A stretch of DNA of 64,000 nt from Porphyrobacter sp. (GCA_017744315.1 JAGIBN010000011.1:1-64000), one strand, 5' to 3'. Numbered from the stretch's first letter, positions 1 through 9,516 are shown. Notes: generated from the sequence alone by a model not told the origin. Numbers and translations are program-made.

Positions 1-164
1 TATCCTACGGTGACACCCTCTGACGATGTCGAGAGAGCGCCGGCCATCAGTGCGGGAGTGAGAGCAAGCGCTTACGCCCCCGCACCCGTCGCTGTGTCAG
101 GTGTCAACTGACGGCGGGGCATATAACCTATTTGGTTAGCAATGTCAAGATAAAGTGCCAATAC
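1..164. other. Left-edge intergenic region
   Basis: No complete gene is visible between the window edge and the end of the pyrC-like gene. On the minus strand an ATG at 47-45 opens a frame that runs off the edge; with the preceding codons it would read LALTPALMAGALSTSS, which resembles the hydrophobic part of a signal peptide, but a TAA lies in frame shortly upstream and no good ribosome site is seen. It could be the start of a minus-strand exported protein beyond the window, or nothing. Confidence 0.3.
124..138. promoter_or_regulatory. Inverted repeat TAACC-N5-GGTTA, possible operator
   Basis: The 15 bases TAACCTATTTGGTTA form perfect 5-base arms around an AT-rich centre in an otherwise GC-rich stretch. 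It lies 27 bases beyond the pyrC-like stop codon and upstream of any minus-strand gene beginning near the left edge. The shape suits a dimeric helix-turn-helix repressor (MarR, TetR or ArsR type), but the regulated gene is outside the window. Confidence 0.3.
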
Positions 165-1394
165 TTAACCGACCGGCACGCCACCCTTCCACAAGGCGGT
201 AACACGCCCCTGAACCGGCTGATGATCGAACGGCGTATTGCCGGCGGTCGATGCCATCTTCGAGGTATCGACGATCCAGGGCTTGTCCGGATCGATCAGC
301 GCGAGGTCGGCCTCGGCTCCGCCGCGCAATTCACCGGCCTGCACCCCGATCAGCGCGGCGGGGTTGCGGGCGACAAGGTCAAACGCACGCTCCATCGGGA
401 TCACTCCGTCGCGCACCAAGGTCAGCACCAGGGCCAGCAGCGTTTCCGCTCCCGCCATTCCGGGCGTGGCATCGGCGAAGGGAAGGCGCTTGTCCTCCGG
501 TCCGTAGGGATCGTGGCCCGACGCGATGACGTCGATCGTGCCGTCGCCTATCGCCTCGATCACCGCTTGCCGGTCCGCCTCTTCCCGCAAGGGCGGGGAG
601 AGACGTGCGAACGTGCGGAACCCCTGCAGGGCCAGATCCGAAAGCATGAAATGCGCCGGGGTCACCCCGGCCGTCACCGCGACGCCACGGGCCTTGGCCT
701 TACGGACAAGGTCGAGCGCGCTGCGTGTCGTAACCTGGCGCAAGTGCAAGCCGGCGCCGGTCAGCTCGGCCAACGCAATATCGCGCGCGACCGCGAGGGC
801 TTCCGCTTCGGCGGGCGCGCTGGGCAGCCCGAGGCGAGTGGCCATTTCGCCAGCCGTCGCCGCCGCGCTGCCCACTATCCCGCCGTCCTCGGCGTGGGTG
901 ACGACCACCAGACCCAGCATGGCCGCGTATTGCATCAGGCGCAGCATCACGCCGCTATCGGCGATCCAGGACCGGCCCGTAGCTACAGCACGCGCGCCGG
1001 AGTCGCGCATCAGCGCCAGCTCGGCGAGGTGCGCGCCCTCCAGCCCCACGGTGGCGGCGGCCAAGGGATGCACCCAAAGGTCGGGCTTGCCGCTCGAAGC
1101 GGCGAAGCGCACTCGCGCCGGATGGTCTAGCGGCGGAGACTGGTCGGGCATCAGCGCGGCGCGGGTAATGCCCCCGAAATGAAACGCCGGCTTGTCGATC
1201 GCGAACACGCCGAAATCGACCAGGCCGGGGGCGACTAGTCGTCCACCGGCGTCGATGACCTCGTCACCGTCCTGCGGCGAAACCTCGCCAACGGTTTCGA
1301 TCATGCCCTGGACGCAGCGGATTGATCCGCCTTTCACGCCCGAGGGAGTGACCAGCAAGCCGCCGGTGATCGTGAGGGGGCGCAGCTGCTTCAT
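165..1394 (-). CDS. pyrC: Dihydroorotase-like protein without metal-binding motif (PyrC', ATCase partner)
   Basis: The 409-residue product belongs to the amidohydrolase/dihydroorotase family: [14 protein letters not shown] near residues 48-60 is the usual family lead-in, and VVTHAED, NPAALIG and the [13 protein letters not shown] tail are family signatures. The zinc-binding HxH that should follow GLVD is replaced by FGVF, and the catalytic DHAPH block reads [11 protein letters not shown], so it is unlikely to hydrolyse dihydroorotate. In pseudomonads a comparable inactive PyrC' is a structural partner of aspartate carbamoyltransferase, and the same role is inferred here. I chose the ATG at 1394 because it forms an ATGA overlap with the pyrB stop; a longer frame to 1442 would run inside pyrB. 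Translational coupling to pyrB fits a complex of the two proteins. A catalytic dihydroorotase should be encoded elsewhere in the genome. Confidence 0.88.
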   Translation of the reverse strand: MKQLRPLTITGGLLVTPSGVKGGSIRCVQGMIETVGEVSPQDGDEVIDAGGRLVAPGLVDFGVFAIDKPAFHFGGITRAALMPDQSPPLDHPARVRFAASSGKPDLWVHPLAAATVGLEGAHLAELALMRDSGARAVATGRSWIADSGVMLRLMQYAAMLGLVVVTHAEDGGIVGSAAATAGEMATRLGLPSAPAEAEALAVARDIALAELTGAGLHLRQVTTRSALDLVRKAKARGVAVTAGVTPAHFMLSDLALQGFRTFARLSPPLREEADRQAVIEAIGDGTIDVIASGHDPYGPEDKRLPFADATPGMAGAETLLALVLTLVRDGVIPMERAFDLVARNPAALIGVQAGELRGGAEADLALIDPDKPWIVDTSKMASTAGNTPFDHQPVQGRVTALWKGGVPVG

Positions 1395-2401
1395 GCCCAG
1401 CCCTCCACACCGCGAGCTCGTCGCGTCAGCACATCGAGGCAAGCCATGCGAATGGCGACCCCCATCTCGACCTGATCGGTGATGATCGAACGACCGGCCA
1501 GATCGGCGACGGTGCTGTCGATCTCGACCCCGCGGTTCATTGGCCCCGGATGCATGACGATGGCGTCGGAGGCGGCGCGCGTCAGACGTTCGGTGGTCAG
1601 CCCATAGAGGTGGCGATATTCGCGCGGGCTGGGAATGAACTGGCCCTGCATCCGCTCGTTCTGCAGCCGCAGCATCATCACGACCTCGGCACCTTCAAGC
1701 GCAGCGTCGAAGTCATGGAACGGCGTAACCCCCATCGCCTCGATCCCGGCTGGCATCAGCGCTGGCGGAGCACAGACCCGCACCACCGCGCCCAGCGCCT
1801 GAAGGCAGAGGATGTTCGATCGCGCGACGCGGCTGTGGAGGATGTCGCCGCAGATAGTCACCACCAGGCCGTTGAACTCGTTCCGCCCCCGCGTGCGCAG
1901 CGCGTGACGCAAGGCCAGGGCGTCGAGCAGGGCCTGGGTCGGATGCTCGTGCTGGCCGTCACCGGCATTGAGCACCGGGCAGTCGACTTGCTCGGCGATC
2001 AACTGGACCGCGCCCGAACTGCCATGGCGGATCACGATCGCGTCGACGCGCATGGCGTTGAGCGTCATCGCCGTGTCGATCAGCGTTTCGCCCTTCTTCA
2101 CGCTTGATTGAGCCGCGTGCATGTTGACCACGTCGGCGCCGAGGCGCTTGCCCGCGATCTCGAAGCTCAGCAGCGTCCGCGTCGAGTTTTCGAAGAAGGC
2201 GTTGATGATGGTGAGCCCGGCCAGCCTGTCGGTATGCTTCTTCGGCTGCCGGTTGAGCTCGACCCACTGTTCCGCTTCGTCGAGCAAGTAGTGGATCTGG
2301 TGGGTTTCGAGATGGCCGATGCCCAGCAGGCTACGGTGCGGAAAGGCCAGCGCACCGGCCGGATAGCGGCCTGCGACAGGAGGGGTGTTCGCCGATGTCA
2401 T
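1391..2401 (-). CDS. pyrB: Aspartate carbamoyltransferase catalytic subunit
   Basis: Catalyses carbamoyl phosphate + aspartate to N-carbamoylaspartate, the committed step of pyrimidine synthesis, in the cytoplasm. The carbamoyl-phosphate loop appears as [13 protein letters not shown], followed by [19 protein letters not shown] (the HPxQ motif) in the middle and HPGPMNRG near the C-terminus, all as expected for a complete catalytic chain. From the ATG at 2401 the protein is about 336 residues; in-frame ATGs at 2416 and 2440 would add 5 or 13 residues and no strong ribosome site separates them. Its stop overlaps the start of the inactive dihydroorotase homologue. It is divergent from sppA, with about 136 bases between the two starts. 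No leader peptide or attenuator is evident. Confidence 0.95.
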   Translation of the reverse strand: MTSANTPPVAGRYPAGALAFPHRSLLGIGHLETHQIHYLLDEAEQWVELNRQPKKHTDRLAGLTIINAFFENSTRTLLSFEIAGKRLGADVVNMHAAQSSVKKGETLIDTAMTLNAMRVDAIVIRHGSSGAVQLIAEQVDCPVLNAGDGQHEHPTQALLDALALRHALRTRGRNEFNGLVVTICGDILHSRVARSNILCLQALGAVVRVCAPPALMPAGIEAMGVTPFHDFDAALEGAEVVMMLRLQNERMQGQFIPSPREYRHLYGLTTERLTRAASDAIVMHPGPMNRGVEIDSTVADLAGRSIITDQVEMGVAIRMACLDVLTRRARGVEGWA

Positions 2402-2537
2402 TAAAGCCGAGCCCATAAGGCCCGCCCCGGGGACTGGCAAGCTACCTCATCGGGACAATACCGTTTCGACTGGAACCGGAGACCTTGGCACTCTAGATTG
2501 CCATTTGACGGAAGGTTTGCGGAAACAGGGGCATAGG

Positions 2538-4427
2538 ATGAGTTTTGCAGGCAAAGTCTGGCGGTTGCTCGTCGGGATCAAGGACGCGCTCGCCCTGCTG
2601 TTCCTGTTGCTGTTCTTCGCAGGACTGTTCGCGATCCTCAATTCGCGCCCGAGCCCCGGCGTCGTCCGCGAGGGAGCGCTGCTGCTCGACCTTGATGGCG
2701 CGGTGGTGGAGGAAGTCTCGCCGATCGATCCGTTGACCTTGCTGCTTTCCTCTGCGGTGCCGACCCAGGAGTTCGCCGCACGCGATGTAGTCCGCGCAAT
2801 CGATGAAGCCGCGAAGGACAAGCGGATCAAGGCGATTGCGCTCGACATGTCGACCTTCCTCGGCGGCGGCCATGTCCACATGCAGGAAATCGGCGAAGCC
2901 CTCGACCGCTTCCGCGCGACCAAGAAGCCGGTGCTGGCTTATGCCGTGGCTTATAGCGACGACTCGATGATGCTCGCGGCCCATGCCAGCGAGGTCTGGG
3001 TCGATCCGATGGGCGGCGCGGCGATCACCGGACCGGGCGGCGAACGGCTGTACTATGCCGGCCTGCTCGACCGGTTGAAGGTCAATGCGCACGTCTTCCG
3101 CGTGGGGACCTACAAGAGCGCGGTCGAGCCCTACATCCTGGGCGGCATGTCACCAGAAGCGCGCGAGAACTACGAACAGCTCTACGGTTCGCTGTGGCAG
3201 GAGTGGCAGGCAAACGTCCGCCAGGCGCGACCGCAGGCCAACGTTCGCTTGGCCACCACCGACGTCCCCGCCTGGCTCACCGCGAGCAACGGCGATCTCG
3301 CGGCGGCGGCCGTCGCCGCGGGCCTGGTCGACCGCACCGGCACTCGCACCGAGTGGGGCGAGCGCGTGGCCCAGATCGTCGGCGAGGACGACTGGGACGA
3401 TACGCCCGGCGCCTTCGCCAACACCGATTTCGAAGCCTGGCATGCCTCGATCGAGCCCAAGACCCCCGGAGCGCGGATCGGCGTCATCACCATCGCCGGA
3501 GAGATCAGCGATGGGATGGCGGGGCCTGGAGAGGCCGGGGCCGAAAGGATCGTCGAACTGCTCGACGATGCGCTGGATGACGATCTCAAGGCTCTGGTCG
3601 TGCGGGTCGATTCACCTGGCGGGACCGTCACCGGCTCCGAAGCGATCCGACGCGCCATCCTGCGGCACAAGGCGCGCAACATTCCGATCGTGGTCTCGAT
3701 GGGCAACGTGGCCGCGAGCGGCGGCTATTGGGTCTCGACTCCGGCCAACCGCATTTTCGCCGAGCCCGAGACGATCACCGGCTCCATCGGCATCTTCGGC
3801 GTGCTGCCGACTTTCGAGGACGCTCTGGGCCAATTCGGCGTGACCACCGATGGCGTGAGGACCACTGGGCTGTCCGGCCAGCCGGACCTCTTCGCTGGCC
3901 TTACGCCGGAGGCGGAGGCCGTACTGCAAGCAACCGTTGAATCGGGCTACCAACGCTTCCTGACGCTCGTGGCAGAATCCCGCAACATCACTCGCGAACG
4001 GGCCGACGAACTCGGCCAGGGCCGCGTGTGGGACGGCGGATCGGCAAAGCAGCTTGGGCTTGTCGACCAGTTCGGCGATCTCGACGCCGCGATCGAATGG
4101 GCAGCGAAGCAGGCCCAGCTCAAGAAGGGGGACTGGCACGCCGAATACCTCGGCCGGGACGTGGATCCCTTCGCCTCGGTCTTCGAGCGGCTGATGCAGG
4201 TCGAACGCGGCGAAGCGAGAGGGAGCGACATGTTTGCCTTCTTCGCACGCAACGATCGCCAACTCGGCGCGCGCGTCATCTCCGACCTGCAAGGCCTGCT
4301 GGAAGTGCGCGGCGCTCAGGCCCGCTGCCTGGAATGCCCCGCTCCCGAGGCTCCGCTCAGGCGAGTGACACTCGATGGCGGAACGCAATCGGCTTACGGC
4401 TGGCTCGCCAGGCTATTGCTCGACTGA
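2538..4427 (+). CDS. sppA: Signal peptide peptidase SppA, 67K type
   Basis: Membrane-anchored serine protease that cleaves leftover signal peptides in the cytoplasmic membrane. The 629-residue protein starts MSFAGKVWRLL and has a single N-terminal membrane anchor (residues about 14-33, ALALLFLLLFFAGLFAIL), then the tandem S49 domains of the long, E. coli-like SppA. The catalytic lysine is probably in FRVGTYKSAVEPYI of the first domain and the nucleophilic serine in NVAASGGYW of the second, matching the split Lys/Ser dyad of the family. The frame is open back to 2385, but the 51 extra residues are polar and unlike SppA, so the ATG at 2538 is taken. It is followed after 67 bases by tRNA-Val. 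Confidence 0.93.
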   Translation: MSFAGKVWRLLVGIKDALALLFLLLFFAGLFAILNSRPSPGVVREGALLLDLDGAVVEEVSPIDPLTLLLSSAVPTQEFAARDVVRAIDEAAKDKRIKAIALDMSTFLGGGHVHMQEIGEALDRFRATKKPVLAYAVAYSDDSMMLAAHASEVWVDPMGGAAITGPGGERLYYAGLLDRLKVNAHVFRVGTYKSAVEPYILGGMSPEARENYEQLYGSLWQEWQANVRQARPQANVRLATTDVPAWLTASNGDLAAAAVAAGLVDRTGTRTEWGERVAQIVGEDDWDDTPGAFANTDFEAWHASIEPKTPGARIGVITIAGEISDGMAGPGEAGAERIVELLDDALDDDLKALVVRVDSPGGTVTGSEAIRRAILRHKARNIPIVVSMGNVAASGGYWVSTPANRIFAEPETITGSIGIFGVLPTFEDALGQFGVTTDGVRTTGLSGQPDLFAGLTPEAEAVLQATVESGYQRFLTLVAESRNITRERADELGQGRVWDGGSAKQLGLVDQFGDLDAAIEWAAKQAQLKKGDWHAEYLGRDVDPFASVFERLMQVERGEARGSDMFAFFARNDRQLGARVISDLQGLLEVRGAQARCLECPAPEAPLRRVTLDGGTQSAYGWLARLLLD

Positions 4428-4494
4428 CGGCTTGCCAGCGGACGGCGCGCGTGGCAAAGGCGCGCCCCTGCCGCGGGGCCATGTCCCGCCGAGC

Positions 4495-4569
4495 GGGCGC
4501 GTAGCTCAGTGGTAGAGCACACCCTTCACACGGGTGGGGTCGCAGGTTCAATCCCTGCCGCGCCCACCA
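4495..4569 (+). tRNA. tRNA-Val (anticodon CAC)
   Basis: A full cloverleaf folds from 4495: acceptor GGGCGCG pairs with CGCGCCC, the D arm is GCTCAGTGGTAGAGC, the anticodon stem CACCC/GGGTG closes the loop TTCACAC with anticodon CAC (reads GTG, valine), and the T arm is GCAGG-TTCAATC-CCTGC. Discriminator A and CCA are encoded. The 3' end of the convergent glycosyltransferase reading frame runs into this gene. No integrase or duplicated tRNA end nearby suggests use as an integration site. Confidence 0.97.
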
Positions 4570-5776
4570 GGCCTTTGGCGCCTGACCCAAGGTCCTGCGA
4601 CTCATTCTGGTAAGAGCGTTTTCCTGCAATCGCGGCCTCTGCCGTCTGCTCCCAAGCCGTCACGATCGGGCCTGGCGTAAAGCGCTCCGCCGATCGACGC
4701 GCCTCTGTCGCCAGGCGTTCGCGCAGGGCCGGGTCGTCCATCATCTTGGAAAGAGCGGCTGCCAGCGCCGGCACCTCCTCCGCCCGCACAAGCAGACCGT
4801 TGACGCCGTCCTTGACCATCTCGCGCGGGCCCCAGGGGCAGTCGAACGAGATCGACGGGATTCCGGCAGCGAGCGCTTCGAGCAGCACGTTGCCCCAGCC
4901 TTCGTAGCGCGACGACATCACGAACAGGTCCGCGCCGCTCGCCCAGCCTCCCGGTTGCGCGGTAATGCCTGGCAGCCGCGCGCGCTCTTGAAGGCCGAGC
5001 CGCACGATCTCCTGCTCAAGCGCAGCACGTTCTTCACCCTCGCCCCAGATCACCAAGTTCCAGTCCGGATGGCTGGGGGCGATTCTGGCGAAGGCGCGCA
5101 AGAGCAAGTCGAAGCCCTTTTGCGGGACCAGTCGGCCAACGGCGACGATAGTCTTGGTGGCCGAGGGTTGCGTTGGGTCCTGCACGGCCGGGGGCATGAC
5201 CGGATTTGGGATCACCCACCCACGCCGCCGCATCTTCTCGGGAAAGAAGTCCATCGCGTCCTGGGTCATCGTGACGAGACCGAAAGCGGACGGATAGAGC
5301 TTGGCGCGCAGGACCGACCAGATCCGGCCGAAGTTCTGCGCCTCGGGATTATTGCGCTCGGAGACGACCACCGGAACCGTCATCCCGGTCGTGGCCAGCA
5401 AGGCGACCACGTTGGTGCGGGTGAGAAAACTCAGGACCACGTCGGGCTTCAGGCGCCGCAGGGCTTGGCGCAAGACGTGAATGCGGGCGATGGTGCGCAA
5501 GGTGCGCTCGATGCTGGGCCGCCGCGCCGGCGCATAGCCGATGGTGACGATCTCAACCGCGGGGTCATACTCGTAGTAGGAACGCGAGGCGGGTTCATCG
5601 AAGGCGATGACCGTGACACGCCAGCCGCGCTTCACCAGGCCGTTCGCGATGATGCTTACGACACGTTCGGCCCCGCCTGCACCCAGGCCTGGCAAGGCGA
5701 ACGCAATATGTCCTCGTGCGGCAATGCGGCCGGCGTCGCTCGCGACGCGTGCCGACAGCCCTTTCTGTCCCTTCAC
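4526..5776 (-). CDS. GT4-family (GT-B fold) glycosyltransferase
   Basis: The roughly 416-residue product is a retaining glycosyltransferase of the GT4 kind. The N-terminal acceptor domain holds the glycine-rich GLGAGGAERVV, the middle has VSERNNPEA, and the C-terminal donor domain has VAVGRLVPQKGFDLLLRAF and SRYEGWGNVLLEALAAG, the last carrying the conserved glutamates of the EX7E type; SFDCPWGPREMV is typical of relatives that transfer sugars to polysaccharide or lipid precursors. Acceptor and donor cannot be read. The start at 5776 is GTG; the frame ends inside the antisense strand of tRNA-Val, so the last residues (VGAAGIEPATPPV) are tRNA-derived. No other polysaccharide genes lie next to it. 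It is divergent from serS. Confidence 0.87.
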   Translation of the reverse strand: MKGQKGLSARVASDAGRIAARGHIAFALPGLGAGGAERVVSIIANGLVKRGWRVTVIAFDEPASRSYYEYDPAVEIVTIGYAPARRPSIERTLRTIARIHVLRQALRRLKPDVVLSFLTRTNVVALLATTGMTVPVVVSERNNPEAQNFGRIWSVLRAKLYPSAFGLVTMTQDAMDFFPEKMRRRGWVIPNPVMPPAVQDPTQPSATKTIVAVGRLVPQKGFDLLLRAFARIAPSHPDWNLVIWGEGEERAALEQEIVRLGLQERARLPGITAQPGGWASGADLFVMSSRYEGWGNVLLEALAAGIPSISFDCPWGPREMVKDGVNGLLVRAEEVPALAAALSKMMDDPALRERLATEARRSAERFTPGPIVTAWEQTAEAAIAGKRSYQNESQDLGSGAKGLVGAAGIEPATPPV

Positions 5777-5947
5777 GGATGCCCCAACTTTGACTGCTGT
5801 GCCCCTTGCATTGCCAGCCCCACACCAAAGACTGACATAGCCATTTTGCTAATTCAAATGGGCGAAGGGGTTAGGCCGACCGATATAGGGCGTACGACAT
5901 AGGCAGATATGTCTAGCCACACTCTGCCTTCGAAACGCGCTCGCCAC

Positions 5948-5977
5948 TGGACAAAATCCGGGGCCACGGGGCATAGG
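5948..5977 (+). promoter_or_regulatory. Candidate serS promoter with very short or no leader
   Basis: TGGACA at 5948-5953 and CATAGG at 5972-5977, 18 bases apart, resemble relaxed alphaproteobacterial -35 and -10 elements. Transcription would then begin about at the serS ATG (5986), and no Shine-Dalgarno sequence precedes that ATG, which would fit a leaderless message. This is read from pattern only. Confidence 0.3.
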
Positions 5978-5985
5978 CCGCGACC

Positions 5986-7266
5986 ATGCATGATCTACGC
6001 GCCATTCGCGAAAACCCGCAGGCTTTCGATGCCGGCCTTGCCCGGCGCGGAGCGGAGCCGATTGCGGCCCGCATCCTTGAGCTCGACGAGCGTCGCCGCT
6101 CGGTAACGACGCGGGTCCAGGAGTCCCAGGCGCGCCGCAACGAAGCCTCTAAGGCCATCGGCGCCGCGATGGGCAAAGGCGACACCGCCACCGCAGAAGC
6201 GCTCAAGGCGGAAGTGGCCCAGCTCAAGGACACCCTGCCCGCGCTGGAGGAAGAAGATAAGGCGCTCGGTGTCGAACTCGATGCTGTGCTCGCTGCCCTG
6301 CCCAACATTCCGGCCGACGAAGTTCCCGACGGTGAGGATGAGACAGGCAACCTCGAAGTGGGACAATGGGGCGAGCCCCGCGCTTTCGCCTTCGAGCCGA
6401 AGGAACACGCCGACCTCGGCCCGCCCCTCGGCCTCGATTTCGAGACCGGCGCGGCAATGAGCGGCGCGCGCTTCACTTTTCTGCGCGGATCGATGGCTCG
6501 TCTGCACCGCGCGCTGGCGCAGTTCATGCTCGACTTCCACACCGCCCAAAGGGGGTATGTCGAGTGTGCTCCGCCGCTGCTGGTGCGTGACGAGACCGTC
6601 TACGGCACCGGACAGCTGCCCAAGTTCGCCGACGACTTGTTCCGCACGACTGACGGCCGCTGGCTGATCCCCACCGCCGAAGTGTCGCTGACCAACTCGG
6701 TGCGCGAGCAGATCCTCGACGACCTGTCGCAGCCGATCCGCCTTACCGCGCTCACGCCCTGCTTCCGTTCGGAGGCCGGTGCGGCGGGCAAGGACACGCG
6801 CGGCTTCATCCGCCAGCACCAGTTCGAAAAGGTCGAACTGGTCACGATCTGCCGCCCCGAAGACTGGCAGGCCGAACACGGGCACATGGTCGAATCCGCC
6901 GAAGCGATCCTCGAGACGCTGGGTCTGCCTTATCGCAAGATGCTGCTCTGCGCCGGGGACATGGGCGCGGGCGCGAAGAAGACCTTCGACCTCGAAGTCT
7001 GGCTGCCCGGACAGAACGCCTATCGCGAAATTAGCTCGATCAGCTGGTGCGGCGACTTCCAGGCGCGGCGCATGAACGCGCGCTACCGGCCGGAAGGGCA
7101 GAAGGGCACCGCCTTCGTGCATACCCTCAACGGCTCGGGCCTGGCGGTCGGCCGCACGCTGGTCGCGGTGCTGGAGAACTACCAGCAGGAAGACGGCTCA
7201 GTCGCGGTTCCGGCTGCGCTGACGGCTTACATGGGTGGGGTCGACAAGCTCGTCCCGGCGGCCTGA
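5986..7266 (+). CDS. serS: Seryl-tRNA synthetase
   Basis: Charges tRNA-Ser (and tRNA-Sec where present) with serine in the cytoplasm. The 426-residue length is normal. Residues 1 to about 105 form the N-terminal antiparallel coiled-coil arm that grips the long variable arm of tRNA-Ser. The class II catalytic core follows: TAEVSLTN, motif 2 [20 protein letters not shown], and the [16 protein letters not shown] and motif 3 ([17 protein letters not shown]) blocks. The start ATG ([11 protein letters not shown]) matches the family. Its stop TGA shares its last base with the surE start, so serS leads a tightly overlapping three-gene operon. Confidence 0.98.
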   Translation: MHDLRAIRENPQAFDAGLARRGAEPIAARILELDERRRSVTTRVQESQARRNEASKAIGAAMGKGDTATAEALKAEVAQLKDTLPALEEEDKALGVELDAVLAALPNIPADEVPDGEDETGNLEVGQWGEPRAFAFEPKEHADLGPPLGLDFETGAAMSGARFTFLRGSMARLHRALAQFMLDFHTAQRGYVECAPPLLVRDETVYGTGQLPKFADDLFRTTDGRWLIPTAEVSLTNSVREQILDDLSQPIRLTALTPCFRSEAGAAGKDTRGFIRQHQFEKVELVTICRPEDWQAEHGHMVESAEAILETLGLPYRKMLLCAGDMGAGAKKTFDLEVWLPGQNAYREISSISWCGDFQARRMNARYRPEGQKGTAFVHTLNGSGLAVGRTLVAVLENYQQEDGSVAVPAALTAYMGGVDKLVPAA

Positions 7267-8021
7267 TGCGCATCCTCCTCACCAACGACGACGGGATCAA
7301 TGCTCCGGGGTTCGAAGTGCTGGAGGCGATCGCCCGCAAGCTGTCGGACGATGTCTGGGTCTGCGCTCCGGCAGAGGAGAACTCCGGCGCAGGACACTCG
7401 CTGACGCTGCATTTGCCGGTCAGGCTGCGCGAGCATGGCGAGCGGCGCTTTTCAGTGACAGGCACGCCGACGGACTCGGTGAACCTGGCGCTGCGCAAGC
7501 TGTTCCCCGATCGCCCGCCCGACCTCGTGATCTCGGGGGTCAACAACGGCGAGAACCTTGCCGACGACGTGACTTATTCGGGCACCATCTCCGCCGCGAT
7601 GGAAGCGGCGCTCGCGGGCATCCCTGCGGTGGCGCTAAGTCAGGCCATGCGTGACGCGGGCCATGGCTTCTCGGCGGCGGAGGCTTGGGCCGCCAAGGTA
7701 CTCGCCCCGCTGCTCGACCTGCAGATGGCCAAGCGGACGGTGATCAACGTCAACTTCCCGGCGGTGGACGCTGCCGACGTTAAGGGCATTCGCGTCGTTC
7801 GGCAGGGCTTCCACGACTACGCCCGCGGGCTGCTGCTCGAAGGGACCGACCCGCGCGGGCGGCCCTACTACTGGTTCGGGCTGGAGGACATCGAGCACAC
7901 GCTCGACCACGGGACGGATCTCGAAGCGGTGGCGGAGGGTTATGTCTCGGTGACCCCGCTCCACGTCGATCTGACCCACCATGCTTCCCTCGGCTCTCTG
8001 GCGGAGCAGTACCCGGCATGA
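7266..8021 (+). CDS. surE: 5'/3'-nucleotidase SurE
   Basis: Metal-dependent survival-protein phosphatase that removes phosphate from 5' and 3' nucleotides. The 251-residue protein opens with [15 protein letters not shown], where the paired aspartates bind the metal, and has SGVNNGENLADDVTYSGT followed by AAMEAALAGIPAVALS, the hallmark second metal and substrate block. The ATG overlaps the serS stop by one base, and its own stop overlaps the next start as ATGA, so translation is likely coupled on both sides. The common alphaproteobacterial order continues with pcm and a LysM peptidase; here a potassium-channel gene follows instead. Confidence 0.97.
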   Translation: MRILLTNDDGINAPGFEVLEAIARKLSDDVWVCAPAEENSGAGHSLTLHLPVRLREHGERRFSVTGTPTDSVNLALRKLFPDRPPDLVISGVNNGENLADDVTYSGTISAAMEAALAGIPAVALSQAMRDAGHGFSAAEAWAAKVLAPLLDLQMAKRTVINVNFPAVDAADVKGIRVVRQGFHDYARGLLLEGTDPRGRPYYWFGLEDIEHTLDHGTDLEAVAEGYVSVTPLHVDLTHHASLGSLAEQYPA

Positions 8022-9103
8022 TCGGGGGGCCCGAACCGACAGTGCAGAAGCACACTCAGTCGGTCAGGGCACGCAAGTTCACTCCGCTGCGCCGCGCGGT
8101 GAAGGTGCCGGTCTGGGCCGATGCGGGCCTGCGCCTCGGCGCTGCCCTCGCCCTCGTGTTCATCGTCGTGCTGATCCACTGGATCGGCCGCGACGGACTG
8201 GTCGACAGTCACGACGGCCACGTCAGCTTCCTGGACGTGTTCTATTTCACGATGATCTCGATCACCACGACCGGGTTCGGCGACATCGCCCCGGTCAGCA
8301 ACAGCGCGCGGCTGGTCGAAGCGGTGATCGTCACCCCGATCCGCGTCCTGGTGCTCTTCATCTTCGTGGGCGCAGCCTATAATTTCGTCATCAAGCACGG
8401 TTGGGAGAAGTGGCGCATGGCCCGCATCCAGGAACAGCTATCGGACCACATCGTCGTGCTCGGCTACGGCATCTCCGGCTCCGAAGCAGTGGCCGAACTG
8501 ATCGCCCGCGGTACCGATCCGGATTGCATCGTGGTCATGGATACCGATCCCGAACGGCTCGAAGCCGCCGAGGAACTCGGCTGCAACGTGATCGAAGCCG
8601 ATGCCACGCGTGACGAGCATCTGATGGCGGTGCAGATATCCAAGGCGCGGTCGGTGCTCGTGTCCGCGGGGCGTGATGACGCCTCGATCCTCATCGTCCT
8701 GACCGCTCGCCACCTGGCTCCAGGTGTGCCGATCAGCGTGGTCATTCGCGCCAGCGACAACGAGATCCTGGCGACGCAGGCTGGGGCCGACAACGTCATC
8801 AATCCGGTGCGTTTCACCGGGCTGCTTTTGGCGGGAAGCTCGCAAGGGGCGCACGTCGCCGAGTATCTCGCCGATCTCGCTTCGGTGGGCGGCAGGGTGC
8901 AACTGGTCGAGCGGCCGGTGAGGCCCGAGGAGATCGGCAAGTCGCTCCACGACCTCGCCAGCGGCGGACAAGGCCTGCGGGTCTATCGCGGGGGCAAGCC
9001 TTACGGTTTCTGGGAAGCCGAGGCGAAGTCGCTCCAGGCCGGCGATCTGGTGGTCGAGATCAAGCCGACCGAAGCGACTGAGTGTGAGGTGGATCCCGCC
9101 TAG
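8018..9103 (+). CDS. Potassium channel with RCK (TrkA-N/TrkA-C) domain
   Basis: The 361-residue protein has two membrane segments (about residues 41-58 and 108-132) flanking a pore loop with the selectivity filter TTTGFGD. The cytoplasmic half is an RCK domain: IVVLGYGISGSEAVAELI is the Rossmann glycine-rich start, DTDPERLE ends the second strand, and a TrkA-C-like region follows from about residue 265. This is the MthK/Kch arrangement, a ligand-gated K+ channel in the cytoplasmic membrane. An unusually polar N-terminus of about 30 residues precedes the first helix. It overlaps surE by 4 bases, and its stop overlaps the end of the convergent DUF1761 gene at the shared CTAG. Confidence 0.9.
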   Translation: MIGGPEPTVQKHTQSVRARKFTPLRRAVKVPVWADAGLRLGAALALVFIVVLIHWIGRDGLVDSHDGHVSFLDVFYFTMISITTTGFGDIAPVSNSARLVEAVIVTPIRVLVLFIFVGAAYNFVIKHGWEKWRMARIQEQLSDHIVVLGYGISGSEAVAELIARGTDPDCIVVMDTDPERLEAAEELGCNVIEADATRDEHLMAVQISKARSVLVSAGRDDASILIVLTARHLAPGVPISVVIRASDNEILATQAGADNVINPVRFTGLLLAGSSQGAHVAEYLADLASVGGRVQLVERPVRPEEIGKSLHDLASGGQGLRVYRGGKPYGFWEAEAKSLQAGDLVVEIKPTEATECEVDPA

Positions 9104-9516
9104 CTCAACAACACATGAACCGCGCCCATCGCGCACGTGCCGACGATGAAATGGCCCGCATCGATCAGGAACAGCTTCAGCGAGCGGTTCTGGTAGAGAT
9201 AGTTGATCCCGATCGCGGGCGTCATCAGGAAGGCGCCGAACCCGAACGCAAACATCATGATCACATGCGGCGACGGGCTGGTGCGAGCGACCAGGTGCCC
9301 CAGCATCCACGATACGATCAGTTCCAGCACCAGCGTCAGCCCCATGACCATGGCGAAGTGGCTGCCGCCCTTCGCTCTGGCTGCGGCAATCTCGGGCGAG
9401 CCCATGCCGACTTCGCGTTGCCAGGCCTTGCTGAACAGGAAGCTGTACCAGACCGCACCCACCGCGAAGAACGCCACCGCGCCAAGCACGACGGCCAGCC
9501 AGTTCACAGGTCCCAT
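9100..9516 (-). CDS. DUF1761 family membrane protein
   Basis: A 138-residue protein with four predicted membrane helices, starting MGPVNWLAVVLGAVAFFAVGAVWYSFLFSKAW (quoted here in part: NWLAVVLGAVAFFAVGAVWY), a tryptophan-rich first helix that is typical of DUF1761. No enzymatic motif is visible and the function of the family is not known to me. It is convergent with the potassium channel, sharing the four bases CTAG for both stops, and lies alone between that operon and rimO. Confidence 0.75.
   Translation of the reverse strand: MGPVNWLAVVLGAVAFFAVGAVWYSFLFSKAWQREVGMGSPEIAAARAKGGSHFAMVMGLTLVLELIVSWMLGHLVARTSPSPHVIMMFAFGFGAFLMTPAIGINYLYQNRSLKLFLIDAGHFIVGTCAMGAVHVLLS

Noticed and set aside
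4495..4569. tRNA-Val as an integration site
   Set aside because: No integrase, no repeated tRNA 3' end and no composition break were seen on either side.
4357..4629. Minus-strand frame coding GLNLRPHPCEGCALPLSYAPA over the tRNA
   Set aside because: This is the well-known false peptide from the antisense strand of a tRNA gene.
2528..5977. Ten bases GGGGCATAGG before both sppA (2528-2537) and serS (5968-5977)
   Set aside because: In sppA it abuts the ATG, so it cannot be a -10 element there; the two copies probably match by chance.
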